DNA from: Chara braunii
Taxonomy: Eukaryota > Streptophyta > Charophyceae > Charales > Characeae
Reading direction: 5' to 3'
NCBI GenBank assembly: GCA_003427395.1
Contig: BFEA01000070.1
Span: forward strand, 2,216,660-2,280,659
Length of the DNA: 64,000 nucleotides
Positions 52,410-63,230 of the stretch are shown piece by piece; position 1 is the first letter of the stretch; the number at the start of each line of letters is the position of its first letter. Position numbers and translations under genes: made by a program. The notes beneath the pieces are model-generated. The model was given only the letters and a program-made list of their open reading frames with translations, did no database searches and had not been told where the DNA came from.

Positions 52410-52599
52410 GCCATTGTGCTATTGAGCGCATAACAACATGATGAAGAGATGACAATGATGATTACACCCATTGACCAGTGATGGTGATAGCATCGTAGGG
52501 AACAAAAAAGTAGATGAAGATAATAACCGCCCAGCAGCAATACCGAGATGATGATAACCTGCAAGAGACAAAACAAATAATAGAACAAGGGAACAACCT

Positions 52600-52745
52600 G
52601 AAGAATAGCACTTCCCCTAATGATGACCTCCCTGATGAAGAGCAACTTCTCTAAAGATGACCTCCCTGATGAAGAGCAACTCCCCTAATAATGACCTCTC
52701 TGATGAAGAACAGTTGCATCTCAGATTATGACCTCTCTGCTCATA
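52600..52745. repeat. 34-bp tandem repeat
   Basis: GATGACCTCCCTGATGAAGA plus GCAACT is repeated at about 52622, 52656 and 52690, with further decay to the right. Confidence 0.8.
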
Positions 52746-52839
52746 AAGATGGTCAGCGCCGAGAAGATGCTGACGAATAGCTCCCTAATGATCTATGTCC
52801 ACACACTCAAATCGTATACCAGTGATACCCTCGCACTTT

Positions 52840-53110
52840 TGTTAACCAAGGGCTAACTGCACCCTACTCTATCGGCGTCGACATAGCCAACACCGCGAAG
52901 GCTTTATGCCATGTTCAAGAACGCAACTTCGGCAATGGAGCTCCAATGTGGAACTCGTGGATATCTCACTAGCCAGATCGTTTGCCACGCCATCTTGTGA
53001 TGTGGCATGGTCAAGTACCTCTGGTCCGCAAGCGTACGCTAAGCGTTGGTATTAGGAAGACAACCACCATATCCACCTCACACCCGCTCACTCAACAGTG
53101 CCCTTAGCAG
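52840..53110 (-). mobile_element. 5'-module fragment of the composite retroposon
   Basis: Contains GGCGTCGACATAGCCAACAC, then TTATGCCATGTTCAAGAACG and CATCTTGTGATGTGGCATGG. This is the inverted form of the GC-rich 5' module seen at 47.64-48.0 kb. More diverged than the other copies. Confidence 0.65.
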
Positions 53111-53689
53111 CTCAATGCTCGCACTTGCGCATGTGTCAACCGCCCCCTGCCAGCTCAGTGTCGCCCTTGCGTGGCACTAGAGCAGTGCTCGTGGCAGCAG
53201 TGCACGCAACATTTGTTCTCGCCAGTAGTGCTCGCAATAGTGTTGCCGCTTTGCGCTCCATTGCGCCCGACGATCACGATACCAAATTTCTTCACAATTT
53301 TTTCACTATTAGTGGGGAGTCCATAAAAGTTTTTGCGTCCACGCCAATATGGACCTTTGTCTTGTCCCAAAACTGGGAATCCAAAGATAGATCGAAGTGG
53401 AAATTGTCAAACAGACGTCGGGTAGTGACTATATCACGGAAGTACTCTAGCGTATAAGTGCACATTGTCTGAATCTCTGTTGCCTTTTATGCCAGCAACT
53501 CGAACAGGTGGATCGGTTCTCTAATTACTGGTTTGGTTTGCTTCAAAATCAACGATCTAAAGGTTAACTTAGTCATTCTATGGTACCCTACAAGGCCACA
53601 CATTTTGAATCAGTCTAACCAATCATTTTGTAGTTGCCGTTCTAATGTTTCCAAGAGGCTTAGGGCGGTTCCCCCCCCCCCCGACCAAT
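53111..53689. other. Unannotated region
   Basis: No recognised gene. The 119-residue plus frame (53098-53457) has no family signature. A C-run lies at about 53671-53681. Confidence 0.4.
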
Positions 53690-54687
53690 AGAACTATTCG
53701 AAGGGGGGCCCCGCCCTGGGTTGTGACATCGCACAGGTAGGCGCGCGACGGTGATAGTGGCCATCTCTTCTCTCAACCAAGCGCCTTGAACACGCGCAGG
53801 TGACTGGAGGCGCTTGTCCACGCCACGTCACAAGATGATGTGGCGGATGGACTAACTCCCGTTGTTGTTTTTTTTCTTCTGGGAGTTCCACGTTTCACTC
53901 CATTGCTGTTGCACTTTTGCACGTGGCATATGGCCTGAGAGGCGTTGGCTACGTCGACGCCTTTGGAGTACTGTGAAGTCAGCCCTTTGTAAACTGAAGT
54001 GTGAGTGCAGTGGGGACTACAATCATGAGGAGTGGGTGTGTCAACATAATCAGGGCTCTGCTCGACATCAGCAATGGGGTGTTGATCATTACCAGCACCA
54101 TCATCAACAGGGCGCGGTTCGACATCATCATCACATTAAGGGTTCGTCATCATCATCAGGGTGCTGCTCGTTATCATCATCATCATCACCATCATCATCA
54201 ACAGGGCGTGGTTCGACATCATCATCTCGGTAATGTTTTGTCATCACCATCATCATCATCAGGGTGCCACTCGTCATCAACATGAAGGCGTGGGTCGCAT
54301 CATTATCGACGCTGCTCATCATCATCAGTTCATCTTCATAGGGCGCCGCTGGGGCTGCTCGTTATCATCATCATCATCATCATCATCATTATGTTAGTAT
54401 CATTTACCATATCAATAGTTCACCATCATAGGGCCTTGTTGGGGAAGCTCGTCATCATAGGGCGTTGCTCACTCTTATCATCATCATCATTAGGCTATCA
54501 TCAAAGTTCTCGTCATTAGCATCATCATCATCCTTTTGTCATCACAGGGCGTTGTGCGTCATCATCATTATCAACAACGCCATCATCATCATTATTATCA
54601 TCATCATCATCATCATCATCACCGACGTCCTCCTCCTCATCCTCCTCCTCCTCCTCCTCCTCCTCCTCCTCCTCCTCCTCCTCATCC

Positions 54688-54743
<56 letters not shown>

Positions 54744-55204
54744 TTGTAATCATAGGGCGCTGTTGGTGCCGCTCTTCAGTACGATTAGCATCATCATTCT
54801 GTCTTCATTTTCATCATTACTATCATCATCATCATTTTGTTATCATTAGAGGCTGCTCTTCAAGGCAGTGTTTACCTTTCACTTCAGCAGGGGAGTTGGT
54901 CGTCACCGTCATCCTCATCATCATCATCTTCAGGGTGTTGCTCATCATCATCAAAAAAAAAAAAAAAAAAAAAAAATCATCTACCTTTCTCCATCATAAT
55001 TTTCAGAAATTTTTGATTTTTCCACTCGTATCTTAGGAATTTTATTTCCTAAAACTCTTGAGGCTCGTTTTTTATTTTCTCCACTATTAAGTTTTGATTC
55101 CCCTTTGGGCGCACTAATGAATTATTTTTGTTCGGGTGGGGGGTTGGGGTTTTAAGGAGGAGAGTTCTACTCTGCAGGGGCTTCACAAGGTGGGGGGTGA
55201 AATG
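53690..55204 (+). mobile_element. Composite retroposon copy B8, 3'-truncated
   Basis: Plus orientation: 5' module (53700-54030; CCACGTCACAAGATGATGTG), CAT/CTC arrays (54.05-54.75 kb), A-run (54953-54976), start of module P (55125-55204: TTTTAAGGAGGAGAGTTCTA, CTGCAGGGGCTTCACAAGG). It stops abruptly at 55204, where an inverted copy begins. Confidence 0.75.
54590..54741. repeat. CAT and CTC trinucleotide arrays in B8
   Basis: A CAT run, then a CTC run (about 54628-54683), then CAT again. Frames in all phases are artefacts (poly-His, poly-Pro, poly-Met). Confidence 0.95.
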
Positions 55205-56126
55205 CCCAGCGTCCCATATAAAGACATGTAAAAACAATTTATGAACAAATTGAGGCACCGGGGCCATTACAGACTAATGATGATGATGATGGTGATGTTG
55301 ATGATGAGTAGCACCCTAACGACGACAACACCCTACAATCATGAACAGATGATGAGGAGGAGGATGATGAGAAGCACCCTAATTACGAGTCAGTACCCTA
55401 TGCTGACAAGCAGTGCTCTACAATGGCATACTTACCTTGTTGATGATGAAAGTGACGAGCAGTGCCCCTGATGCACAACTCCCTTATACTGATGATGATA
55501 CTAACAGCAACCCCCTTGGTGAGGAGCGCCTGTTGCTGATGTCGAACAGCGCCCTTCTGAATATGAAGACCTACGCCTTGATGATGATGATGAGCAGTGC
55601 CCTGATGGTAATGATGATGATGATGATGAACAACAGGCTAATGATAATGACGAACCATTACCATGATGATGATGTCAAACCTCGCCCTGTTGATGATGAT
55701 CATGGTGATGATCAACGCCCTGTTGTTGATGATGAGAAGCGCCCAGATTATGCTGACACACCCACTTCCTTATGATGGCAGTCGCCACTGCACTCGCACT
55801 TCAGTTTACCAAGGGCTGACTCCACTGTACTCCACAGGCGTCGACATAGCCAACGCCTCTCAGGCCATATGCCACGTGCAACAACGCAGCAGCAATGGAG
55901 TGAAACGTGAAACTCTCAGAAGAAAAAAAGAAACGGGAGTTTAACCGTCTGCCACATCAGCCTGTGACGTGGCATGGTCAAGCGCCTTCGATCATCTGCA
56001 CGTGCGCTAAGCGCCTGGTTTACAAAAGAGATGGCCACCATTGTCGCCGCGCGCCGTCCTTACGACCCACCTATGTGATACCGCATCACGGGACGGGGCG
56101 CAACGCTCCTGGTAGCGTTGCGCCCA
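55205..56126 (-). mobile_element. Composite retroposon copy B9, inverted to B8
   Basis: On plus: AGCGTCCCATATAAAGACAT (core edge), AAATTGAGGCACCGGGGCCA (GAGATACC module, 55246-55266), GATGAT arrays (55276-55740), then the 5' module inverted (55745-56126). The module ends in a perfect 12-bp stem hairpin (56096-56125). There are no subrepeats or P modules, so the middle has been lost. Confidence 0.75.
56096..56125. repeat. 12-bp stem hairpin at the 5' end of the composite element
   Basis: GGGCGCAACGCT, loop CCTGGT, AGCGTTGCGCCC: all 12 pairs exact. Imperfect equivalents lie near 47651-47684 and 18909. Confidence 0.8.
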
Positions 56127-57221
56127 ATCATCATCATTATCATCAACTTCTCAATTCTTATGCTCTGTTTTTTTTCTATACTTCAGGTTGTGAAAATCCT
56201 CCCCATAAGGTTACTGATGTGGAGGGCAAGACGAATTGAGTGGGGAGAGCTCTTTTCTGCAGGAGAAACACAAGGTGGGAAGTGTTTGTCTATAGGGAAT
56301 AAGGGCGGACAAGGGGGACTGTCTAACTCTGGGGCTGAGAGAGATGAAAGGAGGAACATCATCTACTAGTTGTGGCAGAGTAGGACAGTGATAGCTTGAG
56401 GAAGGCTTTTTGGGGGAACCACCATCTTTGAGGGGGGTTGGGTAGAGGGAGGCTTAAGTTTCCGATTGATGGGGTTGTAAGGAACCGCTCAACAACAGAG
56501 TGGTTCCGATTAGCAGAGGCAACAAGGGAGAGGAGAGGTGGTAAGAGGGAAAAGAGGAGGGGTGGAAAGGGGAGGGTCAAGCAATATCAAGTATGATCAT
56601 CATCATCATCATCAGATTGGTTGTTTCAAGTTGCTCAGGATCCCACTATTATCAGATTCGAGTTCTTAGGTTACATTTAAGTCTAGCTGATTTCCTAATT
56701 GAACTTTTATTGTGTTTTTGCCCAGGTTGAGTAGAAACCAGAACAACGTTGGGGCATCGCCCTGTAATCTTCATAGGAGTTTGAAGCCTTGGATAGAGAT
56801 ATGGGAATTGCTGAGGGTGGAAGGCAATTACAACACTTGACCAAAGGCTACAATCTGGCCGACGACGGTCGACACTGGGTGGGTGGCGTTGCCCTGTAAC
56901 CTAGCTAGATTAGGGTGTGAGACCGGGTAGAGGCTTGGTTAGCATACAATATTGGCTCGGTAGAGACTGGCTGGTTGGTATGGATATTTGAGATTAGGGT
57001 TAGAGTAGTATGTGAAATCTGAGTAGATAAGCATTCTGAGTAATCAACATCAATCTCTAACTTATTATCTCAATCATCATGAAATGTTTATGAATCATCC
57101 CAAATTTTCATCAATCATCAATGTATTCCAATTATAAGGGACGTTGGGCCTAGTTCCCGGCCCGTGCTGCTCCCAGGAATAGATTGGAGCCAAAAAAAAT
57201 AAAAAAAATAAAAAATAAAAA
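56127..57221 (+). mobile_element. Composite retroposon copy B10
   Basis: Plus orientation: ATC repeats, module P2 (56150-56580; matches 41850-42235), a CAT run, inverted subrepeats (56725-56960), a CAATGTATTCCAATTATAAG segment identical in B4, the core (57140-57190), and an A-rich tail (57192-57221). The 5' module is absent, so it may be 5'-truncated. Confidence 0.78.
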
Positions 57222-58410
57222 TTGCATACAGTTGTAAAACAGGGGGCCTTAGGCAAGTGCCCGGGGCTAGACGGGCTCTCGATGGAACTGTTCCTGTACA
57301 CCTGAGAGGCTTTTGCCCCTTTCTTATGTCAAATGTATAACAATGCTTTGGCCACTGGTGCCTTACCTCACGATTGGGTCAAGGGGGTTATATCCCTCTT
57401 GTACAAAAAGGGCGACAAAAGGGAAGTGCGAAATTATCGCCCGGTATTTGTGCTCAATGTAGTATACAAAAGTTTGGTTACGTCTCTCTGCAAAACTTCC
57501 TTAGTTAGTAGGTTAGGAACAAGGGTCCTTCGTAAAAGGCTGCTCCATCTTCGAAAACATGTTAACAACAGTCCATACATTGGAAGTAATCTGTGCAAAA
57601 AAAAAAGAGGTTGTAGTACTGTTGTTAGATATGAAAAAAGTTTTCGACAAGGTGAGTTGGGTTTTTGTGTCCACCACCCTGGCCAAAATGGGCTTGGTCC
57701 TGGGTTTTCCACTTGGATCACGACTATGTACGCCCAGGCCATGTTAGTGGTTATGGTGAACGGTCATTTATTATAAGAGTTCGCTTTATCAAGGTCATTA
57801 CGACAAGGGTGCCCTTGGCATCCCTTTTCTTTGTTCTTTGGTTGGAGGTATTGCTGGATAATATCAGACATAATGATGCAATTAACGGTCTGCATCTCGG
57901 GCAAACCCTCCATTGGAAGGGTGGACCTATCGTTGATGACCTTACAGTTGCATGTGTGAACAACCGCTCTTCCTTAGAAGAACTTAAACTTGTCTTTTAT
58001 GAGTATTGTTGTCTCTTAGAGACATTTATTAATTGGGATAAGTTTGTAATTTTTTAACCCGAGATTTTACTCGTTGAAGGGTTGATTATGGTCTCCGACA
58101 GATCCTAACGACAAATTTGGAAAGTTTTTTAGGTGTGCATGTTTCCCTTTCTGATTGTTCTGCAGTCCAGAACCGGATACTCTCAGATAAGGTCATTGCA
58201 AGAATCCAGTCGTGGGTAAGAAACTACAAGTTATCGCTCTTCGGGAGAACCTTGGTGCTTTCCGCGGCAACATTTTCAGTTCTTTGGTTCCCTCTGACAA
58301 TGTGTTTGCTGGGACCTGAGGCATATACAATTATTAAGCACGTGGCAACCAGATGCCTATGGAAGCCCATCACCAACGAAGATCAAAGGTTCATGTCAAA
58401 GGTCGTCTGA
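57222..58410 (+). pseudogene. LINE copy G, reverse transcriptase (plus strand, different lineage)
   Basis: Starts within the RT fingers (LGKCPGLDGLSMELF at about 57249). It continues with NNALATGALPHDWVKGVISL and KKGDKREVRNYRPV. Motif A is VVLLLDMKKVFDKVSW, catalytic Asp in LLD. A catalytic box IVDDLTV occurs near 57930, and the thumb has ESFLGVHVSLSD and SLFGRTLVLSAATF. Frame changes and a stop near 58056 break the gene. The sequence is clearly different from copies A-H, so at least two LINE lineages are present. Confidence 0.85.
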
Positions 58411-59920
58411 GAAGTGGTAGCCTTGCCACATTCAGAAGGAGGTTTGGGCATTCTAGACCCCAAAGCTTCCTGTTGACCTAATGGGTCATCAAAGCAATCA
58501 TGTATGACTCCTCCAAACTATGAATACGGTTGGCGGAATGTATTTTGGGGAGGGAATGGTCGCTCAGCAACCATAGTGATGTGTGGCTATGTTGTCTCCT
58601 ACCTTTCTTTTGTATGAGACAAGTTAAACCCAAAGTAAGGCATGGTACCCTATATGCATGGCGTAGACTAGGCCTGATCCCACTGTGAAATCCCACATCC
58701 AAGCTAGAGATTGCTAATCAGTGCCTATTTCATAATCCTCACATTTGTCTTACCTTGGGAGAACCATTCTCAACAGAGGTTGGCAAGGGTAATTTTGGGC
58801 GAGCTTGGATTGAAAAAGGGATAACACAGATTGAACATTTGTGGGATGGAGACAGAGAGGAATGGATCGTAAAAGAAAGAGCCCTCTCAATGTTACCATG
58901 GTTATGGAACGTCTCGAAAAGCCTCACGTTATCGATTGTTGCCATCCCGCCCAGTTGGTGCTCGATGACGAAACCAATACAAAAAATGCAGGGGATACGT
59001 GGCTTAAGTGGAACAAAGATATGTTCTGGACCCGTAACGAGGGTCAGGAATCAAGATATAGGAGTGAAGATTGTGGAACTGAAGACAACAAAATGGACAA
59101 ATGGTTCTTTTGTGGGAGGAAGCCCTCTCAAGGACAGTTGAACTGGAGGAAGTGAGAGTGTTGCAGAATAATAAGAAGACTCTGTTACTGGGCAATGCCA
59201 ATAGCTTCAGAGTCGAGCCACTACTCCAAGGTTGGACCATCACCAAGCAGGTGACATCGTTGTGCCACTATAAGCCTAAAGTTGGGGTTGCAGTGCTTTC
59301 CTCCAATACAGCTTGGTCTCCAAAGGCCCTAGCATCCGTCACGTGTTCAAGACTAAAAACCCAAGAGGCAAGCAATGTCGACTGGGTACAGCAGTAGCGA
59401 GCCCTGAAATGTCTTCCCCTTCAAAGGACGAGGAGTCTGTCGTGGATTCAATCCTTATAGGTGATACCCTCGGCCCAATGGTTAATGGCTAGGGAAATGA
59501 ATATTTCAGAGACCTGTTCCCGGCGTGAATGGGGATGGGATCCAACTCCCACCTTTGGATTCACTGCCCGCTGGCAGATGAAATCTAGCAATGGTAGTCC
59601 CAACTTTGGCAGGATGTTGTCGGTAATGAGTTTGAGTGGACGAATGACTGGGTTTTGTTTGGAATATTGCCCACTAAGGACTTTAAATTCTTTAATCTTT
59701 ATGTGGGATGCGGGTATGTAACCTTGGTTTGCAGAGGGGTTATTGTGCAGGAAATATGGTGAGGCAGGAATACTTTGATCTTCAAAGAGGAAAATATCCC
59801 TCCCCTTCAACAACGCTGGCAGATACGCAACAATATCCGCTTGATGATAAGGGCAGACTGAAAGACTCGGGTCGTACGCCAAGGCAATAGGCTAGTCTGG
59901 TTTGTGAAAACATGGGTCAT
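58411..59920 (+). pseudogene. LINE copy G, presumed downstream ORF2 remnant
   Basis: Several short plus-strand frames (58755-59141, 59101-59397, 59461-59721) follow the RT in the same direction, as expected for the connecting and C-terminal region. I see no zf-RVT cysteine cluster. A 144-residue minus frame (59448-59882) is also open and unrecognised. The assignment rests on position and orientation only. Confidence 0.45.
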
Positions 59921-60019
59921 GGGAAACCAAATGACCTTGGTATCAGTAGAAGAAAAGTTATCAATTGCCAAATGGCTCAAACCTCCTTGAAGGAACGTTC
60001 ACCTGTGTCAAAGGCTAGG

Positions 60020-60174
60020 ACTGTTTGGATGGGGCGTTGGACCCGACTTCCAGCAGATGATCTAGGTTCTTTATGAGCTTGATTATGAGAGCTTTTTTTT
60101 ATCATATGCTTCAAAGTTTAATTTTGGAAAGTATTCAGTTTAGTATGGGACGCTGGACCCGATTTCCAGCACAC
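60020..60174 (+). mobile_element. Two core starts of the LINE-tail family
   Basis: GGGGCGTTGGACCCGACTTC (about 60030) and GGGACGCTGGACCCGATTTC plus CAGCACAC (60147-60174), both plus-oriented and both cut off after the stem-loop. The second abuts direct repeat R-A exactly at 60175. Confidence 0.65.
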
Positions 60175-61306
60175 TGTCGGTGCGAATACCCTTACAAGGG
60201 TATCCGCATTGGTTTTTGCAAGTGACAAAAAATAAGTTTGGTTTAAGATATGAGTACACCGCGCGAGTTGCGGTTGTGTTTCAGATAGCGTTGACTAAGT
60301 GATTGACTAGAAATAGGGAGTGTGTGGGCGCGCAGACTTAAGGCACGTGTGATCTTTTTTCTTGTTGATGATCGTAAAGCCGGCGTGGTTGCCGGCCAAA
60401 TTTTGTTTTTGATTAAAACCCGGATTAAAAGATTTCGCTTTTTGATTGGTACACGTGACCGTGGTGTGCGTGCGCTCGTGTGAAGGACGACATCGACTAC
60501 AAGGTGGTTTTGAGAAATGGCCAGGGTAGGTGTGGGGCTCCACGGCCGCGTATTTAGTTGATAGGTCGAATTATGGCTTTGGAACGCTTCAGTGGGCCCG
60601 CGCGCCACATGTTATCTGCTTACATAGGTTGCCGCTAGTGGTAGGCTCAGCCTTGTGCCTAAAACTATTGGTTATGATGTCCGACTTTCATCTGGGAGAT
60701 TTTGGGACCAAGGCCAGCAAATGACGGTGCAGGAAATAACGCAGCAGTGTGAAGGGACTGAGGGTTCAAGGGCCCAGTGAGGCTATCCCCGCTGCTTTTA
60801 GTCGACCGACAAAGCCAAGGCTGCCCTTCCTTTTTCATCTGGCTATTCGCCTATACTTTTGGGATTATGAATTTTTATTATATTATTATTATTTTTTGTT
60901 TATCTTCTTTAAAGCGAGGCGTGGCGCCGTATTTTGGGGGGCCCAACATAATCATCCGTGATTTGTTGTGAGAGATTTGAGTGTGAGCATGCCGTCGGGG
61001 CCCAAAAGATGGTGGACTATTGCCCGAGGCACTATAGGGAGACCACAACAAACGTTGCGGCAAGTTGCGGATCACATGGAACCCTTCTCCGCATCGGTCT
61101 TCAAAATTCTCAGTTAAGTGTCTGTTACTACCACCGAGATTTGCACTGAGACCCGCTTCGCCAAGACACGCGTTGGAGGTTTGCGACAGGCCTCACCCTC
61201 GACTCCGCAAATTGTCTATCTGTGTGTGAGTATGCCTATCGTGGCTGGCCGAGGGCACTCGGGGCAAAGGGGCCTGAGACTGGTACCGGTGATTGTACCC
61301 ATCGGC
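60175..61306 (+). repeat. Direct repeat R-A of about 1.1 kb
   Basis: Begins TGTCGGTGCGAATACCCTTA and aligns with 62180 onwards along its whole length, with substantial divergence. Shared landmarks are GTTGACTA...GTTGACTAGAA, GCGTGATCT, a tRNA-Glu-like segment, TTATTATTATT and TTCAAAATT. The TG start and the G-run before the second copy recall long terminal repeats, but similarity continues past any CA end, so an LTR pair is not proven. Confidence 0.7.
60653..60720 (+). pseudogene. tRNA-Glu-like segment in R-A
   Basis: CTATTGGTTATGATGTCCGA and CTTTCATCTGGGAGA resemble the D-arm and the anticodon arm (TTC) of tRNA-Glu. The T-arm (GGGACCAAGGCC) is decayed. No closing acceptor stem. Confidence 0.4.
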
Positions 61307-61411
61307 CGAGCCCAATTGGTATGCCCATGGGCAGTAAAAAGCGGAAACAGAGTCTAGACCAGGAGGCTGCCTAGCCTCCAGGAAGTGCCATGGGGCATGA
61401 CCCCACGTGAA

Positions 61412-61519
61412 GTCCTTCAGGGCATCCGTTAAAATTGGAACAATGCAGAGAAGATTAGCATGGCCCCTGCGCAAGGATGACACACATAAATTAAGATAAG
61501 CGGGTACCTCTTTTTTTTT
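61412..61519 (+). ncRNA. U6 snRNA-like sequence, probably a pseudogene
   Basis: Starts GTCCTTCAGGGCATCCG and contains TAAAATTGGAAC, AATGCAGAGAAGATTAGCAT and GGCCCCTGCGCAAGGATGAC, nearly identical to U6 over the ACAGAGA box, the U4-pairing region and the internal stem-loop. The 3' 30 bases (ATAAATTAAGATAAGCGGG) are diverged, then nine T (61511-61519) could end Pol III transcription. In functional U6 the box is ATACAGAGA; here it is ATGCAGAGA. I see no plant-type upstream element or TATA near -30 (61380-61390 is GC-rich), so transcription is doubtful. U6 is the catalytic snRNA of the spliceosome. Confidence 0.75.
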
Positions 61520-62179
61520 GTTATTTAAACTTATTTTCTTCTACTCGTTATTTTTCTTCCTACTAGGTCGTTCCTGTCGGATCGATCACTACCATCTGCT
61601 TTACGAGAACAGGGGAGAGGGTTGACGTCAACGAACACGAAAGGAAAGAGAAGCAGTGTGGGAGTGGAAAATTGTTTGGCTCGCCCGTTTCCTAACGATA
61701 ACGAGCGAAGGAGGAGTTGAAGTCGGGGTTTCGGGGCATGGCGGACTGAATGGCGAAGTCATAATTGGGGTTAAGGAAGAGGACGAGGAGGTAGATTGGA
61801 AAAGGAGTGCGTGGAGCGAGTCAAAGGTGACGAAAGTATAATGAGAAGGAGTTGGAGTTTACGTGATCGTCGATAAAATTGAGCAGGTAAAAAATCATTT
61901 TTTGGCGTTTTGGCAAATCGGGGGTGGAACGACAGTGTCAGATTCGACGCAGAGGCGATCGTCTGGCCGTTGCGGGTAGTATAGCCAGTGCGCGGAGTTT
62001 GGTCATGTATGCTCCCGTTCTAGTCGAGGGTTCATTCGTCTTATTGAACGTTAGAGGAGGGAATACTTATCGCCGAATGTCGACGACAAGAGACGAGGTC
62101 GTTATTATACGGTATTGTAATAACCACTTGACTACTTGTCATAACTGGGATCGCTACTTTGTTTATACGTTGGGGGGGT
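61520..62179. other. Unannotated region between R-A and R-B
   Basis: No gene recognised. A purine-rich stretch lies at 61720-61830. It ends in the G-run GTTGGGGGGGT just before R-B. Confidence 0.45.
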
Positions 62180-63230
62180 TGTCGGTGCGAATACCCTTAC
62201 AAGGATATCCGCCCTGGTTTCTGCAGGGGACATAAAATAAGTTGGTTTAAAGTTTAAGTATACCACACGAGGCGCGACCGTGACTGTGTCCATAATTTAC
62301 GTTGACTAGATGGTTGACTAGAATAGAGAGTGTGTGGCCACGCGGACTTAAGGCGCGCGTGATCTCCTTTTCCTTTAATGATTGTGAAAACGGGCATTGG
62401 TCGCTAACCAGATTTTTATTTCTGATTAAATTAAGATTTTGTTTTTTTATTAATGCACTTATCATTGACCTGTGCGTACGTGAGGAGGACGGCATCGACA
62501 ACAATGTGACCTTGAAAACATTAAGGCAGTTTCACCCATCGAGCAGTATTCGCTTATGTAGTTGTCCGTGAATACTAGACCCAGCCTTGGGCCTAGCACT
62601 AGCGGTTATAGCATCGAACTTTCATCAACGAGATTCAGGGATCGAGGTCGAGCGGCGACGACGCAGGGATATCAGAGTAGCACGAAGGGACCGAGGGGTT
62701 GGGGGCCCGACGGGGCTATTCCCCTTGGTTTTGTTGTCGGCGGCGTCATAATGGTGCAAGCGTTTTCTTTTTTTCCTCGTTCGTCATATTCTGATGATTA
62801 AAAGTTTTGAAATAGTTTTATTATTTATCGTTGTATTATTATTATTTTCCTCCGGTGCAATTTGACTTCGGCAAGACGCTGGACTTGGAGGTCGTCGCGA
62901 TGGTCGAGGGCCTTGAGCTCGTGCCTCTTTGTTTTTTGTTGGCCTACGGGTTTTTATGTGTTCGGGATGGACCCGATGGATGGTGAACTGCATAGGTTCA
63001 TAGGGCACCACGCGGAAGCCACAAGTGGTTGGTTGATTCACGTAGAACCCCTCTCCACTTCGATCTTCAAAATTTTCATTCGAATAATTGCTACTGGCGC
63101 TAAGATCTACATCAGGACCTGCTCCGGTTGGAGCCATACCACGAGCTGTAGCAGGCCCGCACCCCCGACCCCGTGACCGTTGTCTGTGTGTGGTCGGCCG
63201 ATGGGGGCCCAAGGTGGTGGCGGACTCAGC
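62180..63230 (+). repeat. Direct repeat R-B of about 1.05 kb
   Basis: Second copy of the repeat at 60175, starting with the same TGTCGGTGCGAATACCCTTA. Preceded by a G-run that would suit a polypurine tract. Similarity fades around GTCTGTGTGTGGTCGGCCGA (about 63180-63200). Confidence 0.7.
62583..62655 (+). pseudogene. tRNA-Glu-like segment in R-B
   Basis: TAGCACTAGCGGTTATAGCA (A-box/D-arm like), GAACTTTCATCAACGAGA (anticodon arm, TTC in place) and CAGGGATCGAGGTC (T-arm/B-box like). Better preserved than in R-A. Acceptor pairing is not evident, so it is a tRNA-derived segment and not a gene. Confidence 0.45.

Noticed and set aside
53098-53457. 119-residue plus frame as a gene
   Set aside because: No recognised domain; it overlaps the diverged 5' module of a composite element.
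60175-63230. LTR retrotransposon with two LTRs
   Set aside because: Similarity continues beyond any plausible CA end, no primer-binding site or pol gene is visible, and the spacer is only about 1 kb. Kept as direct repeats only.
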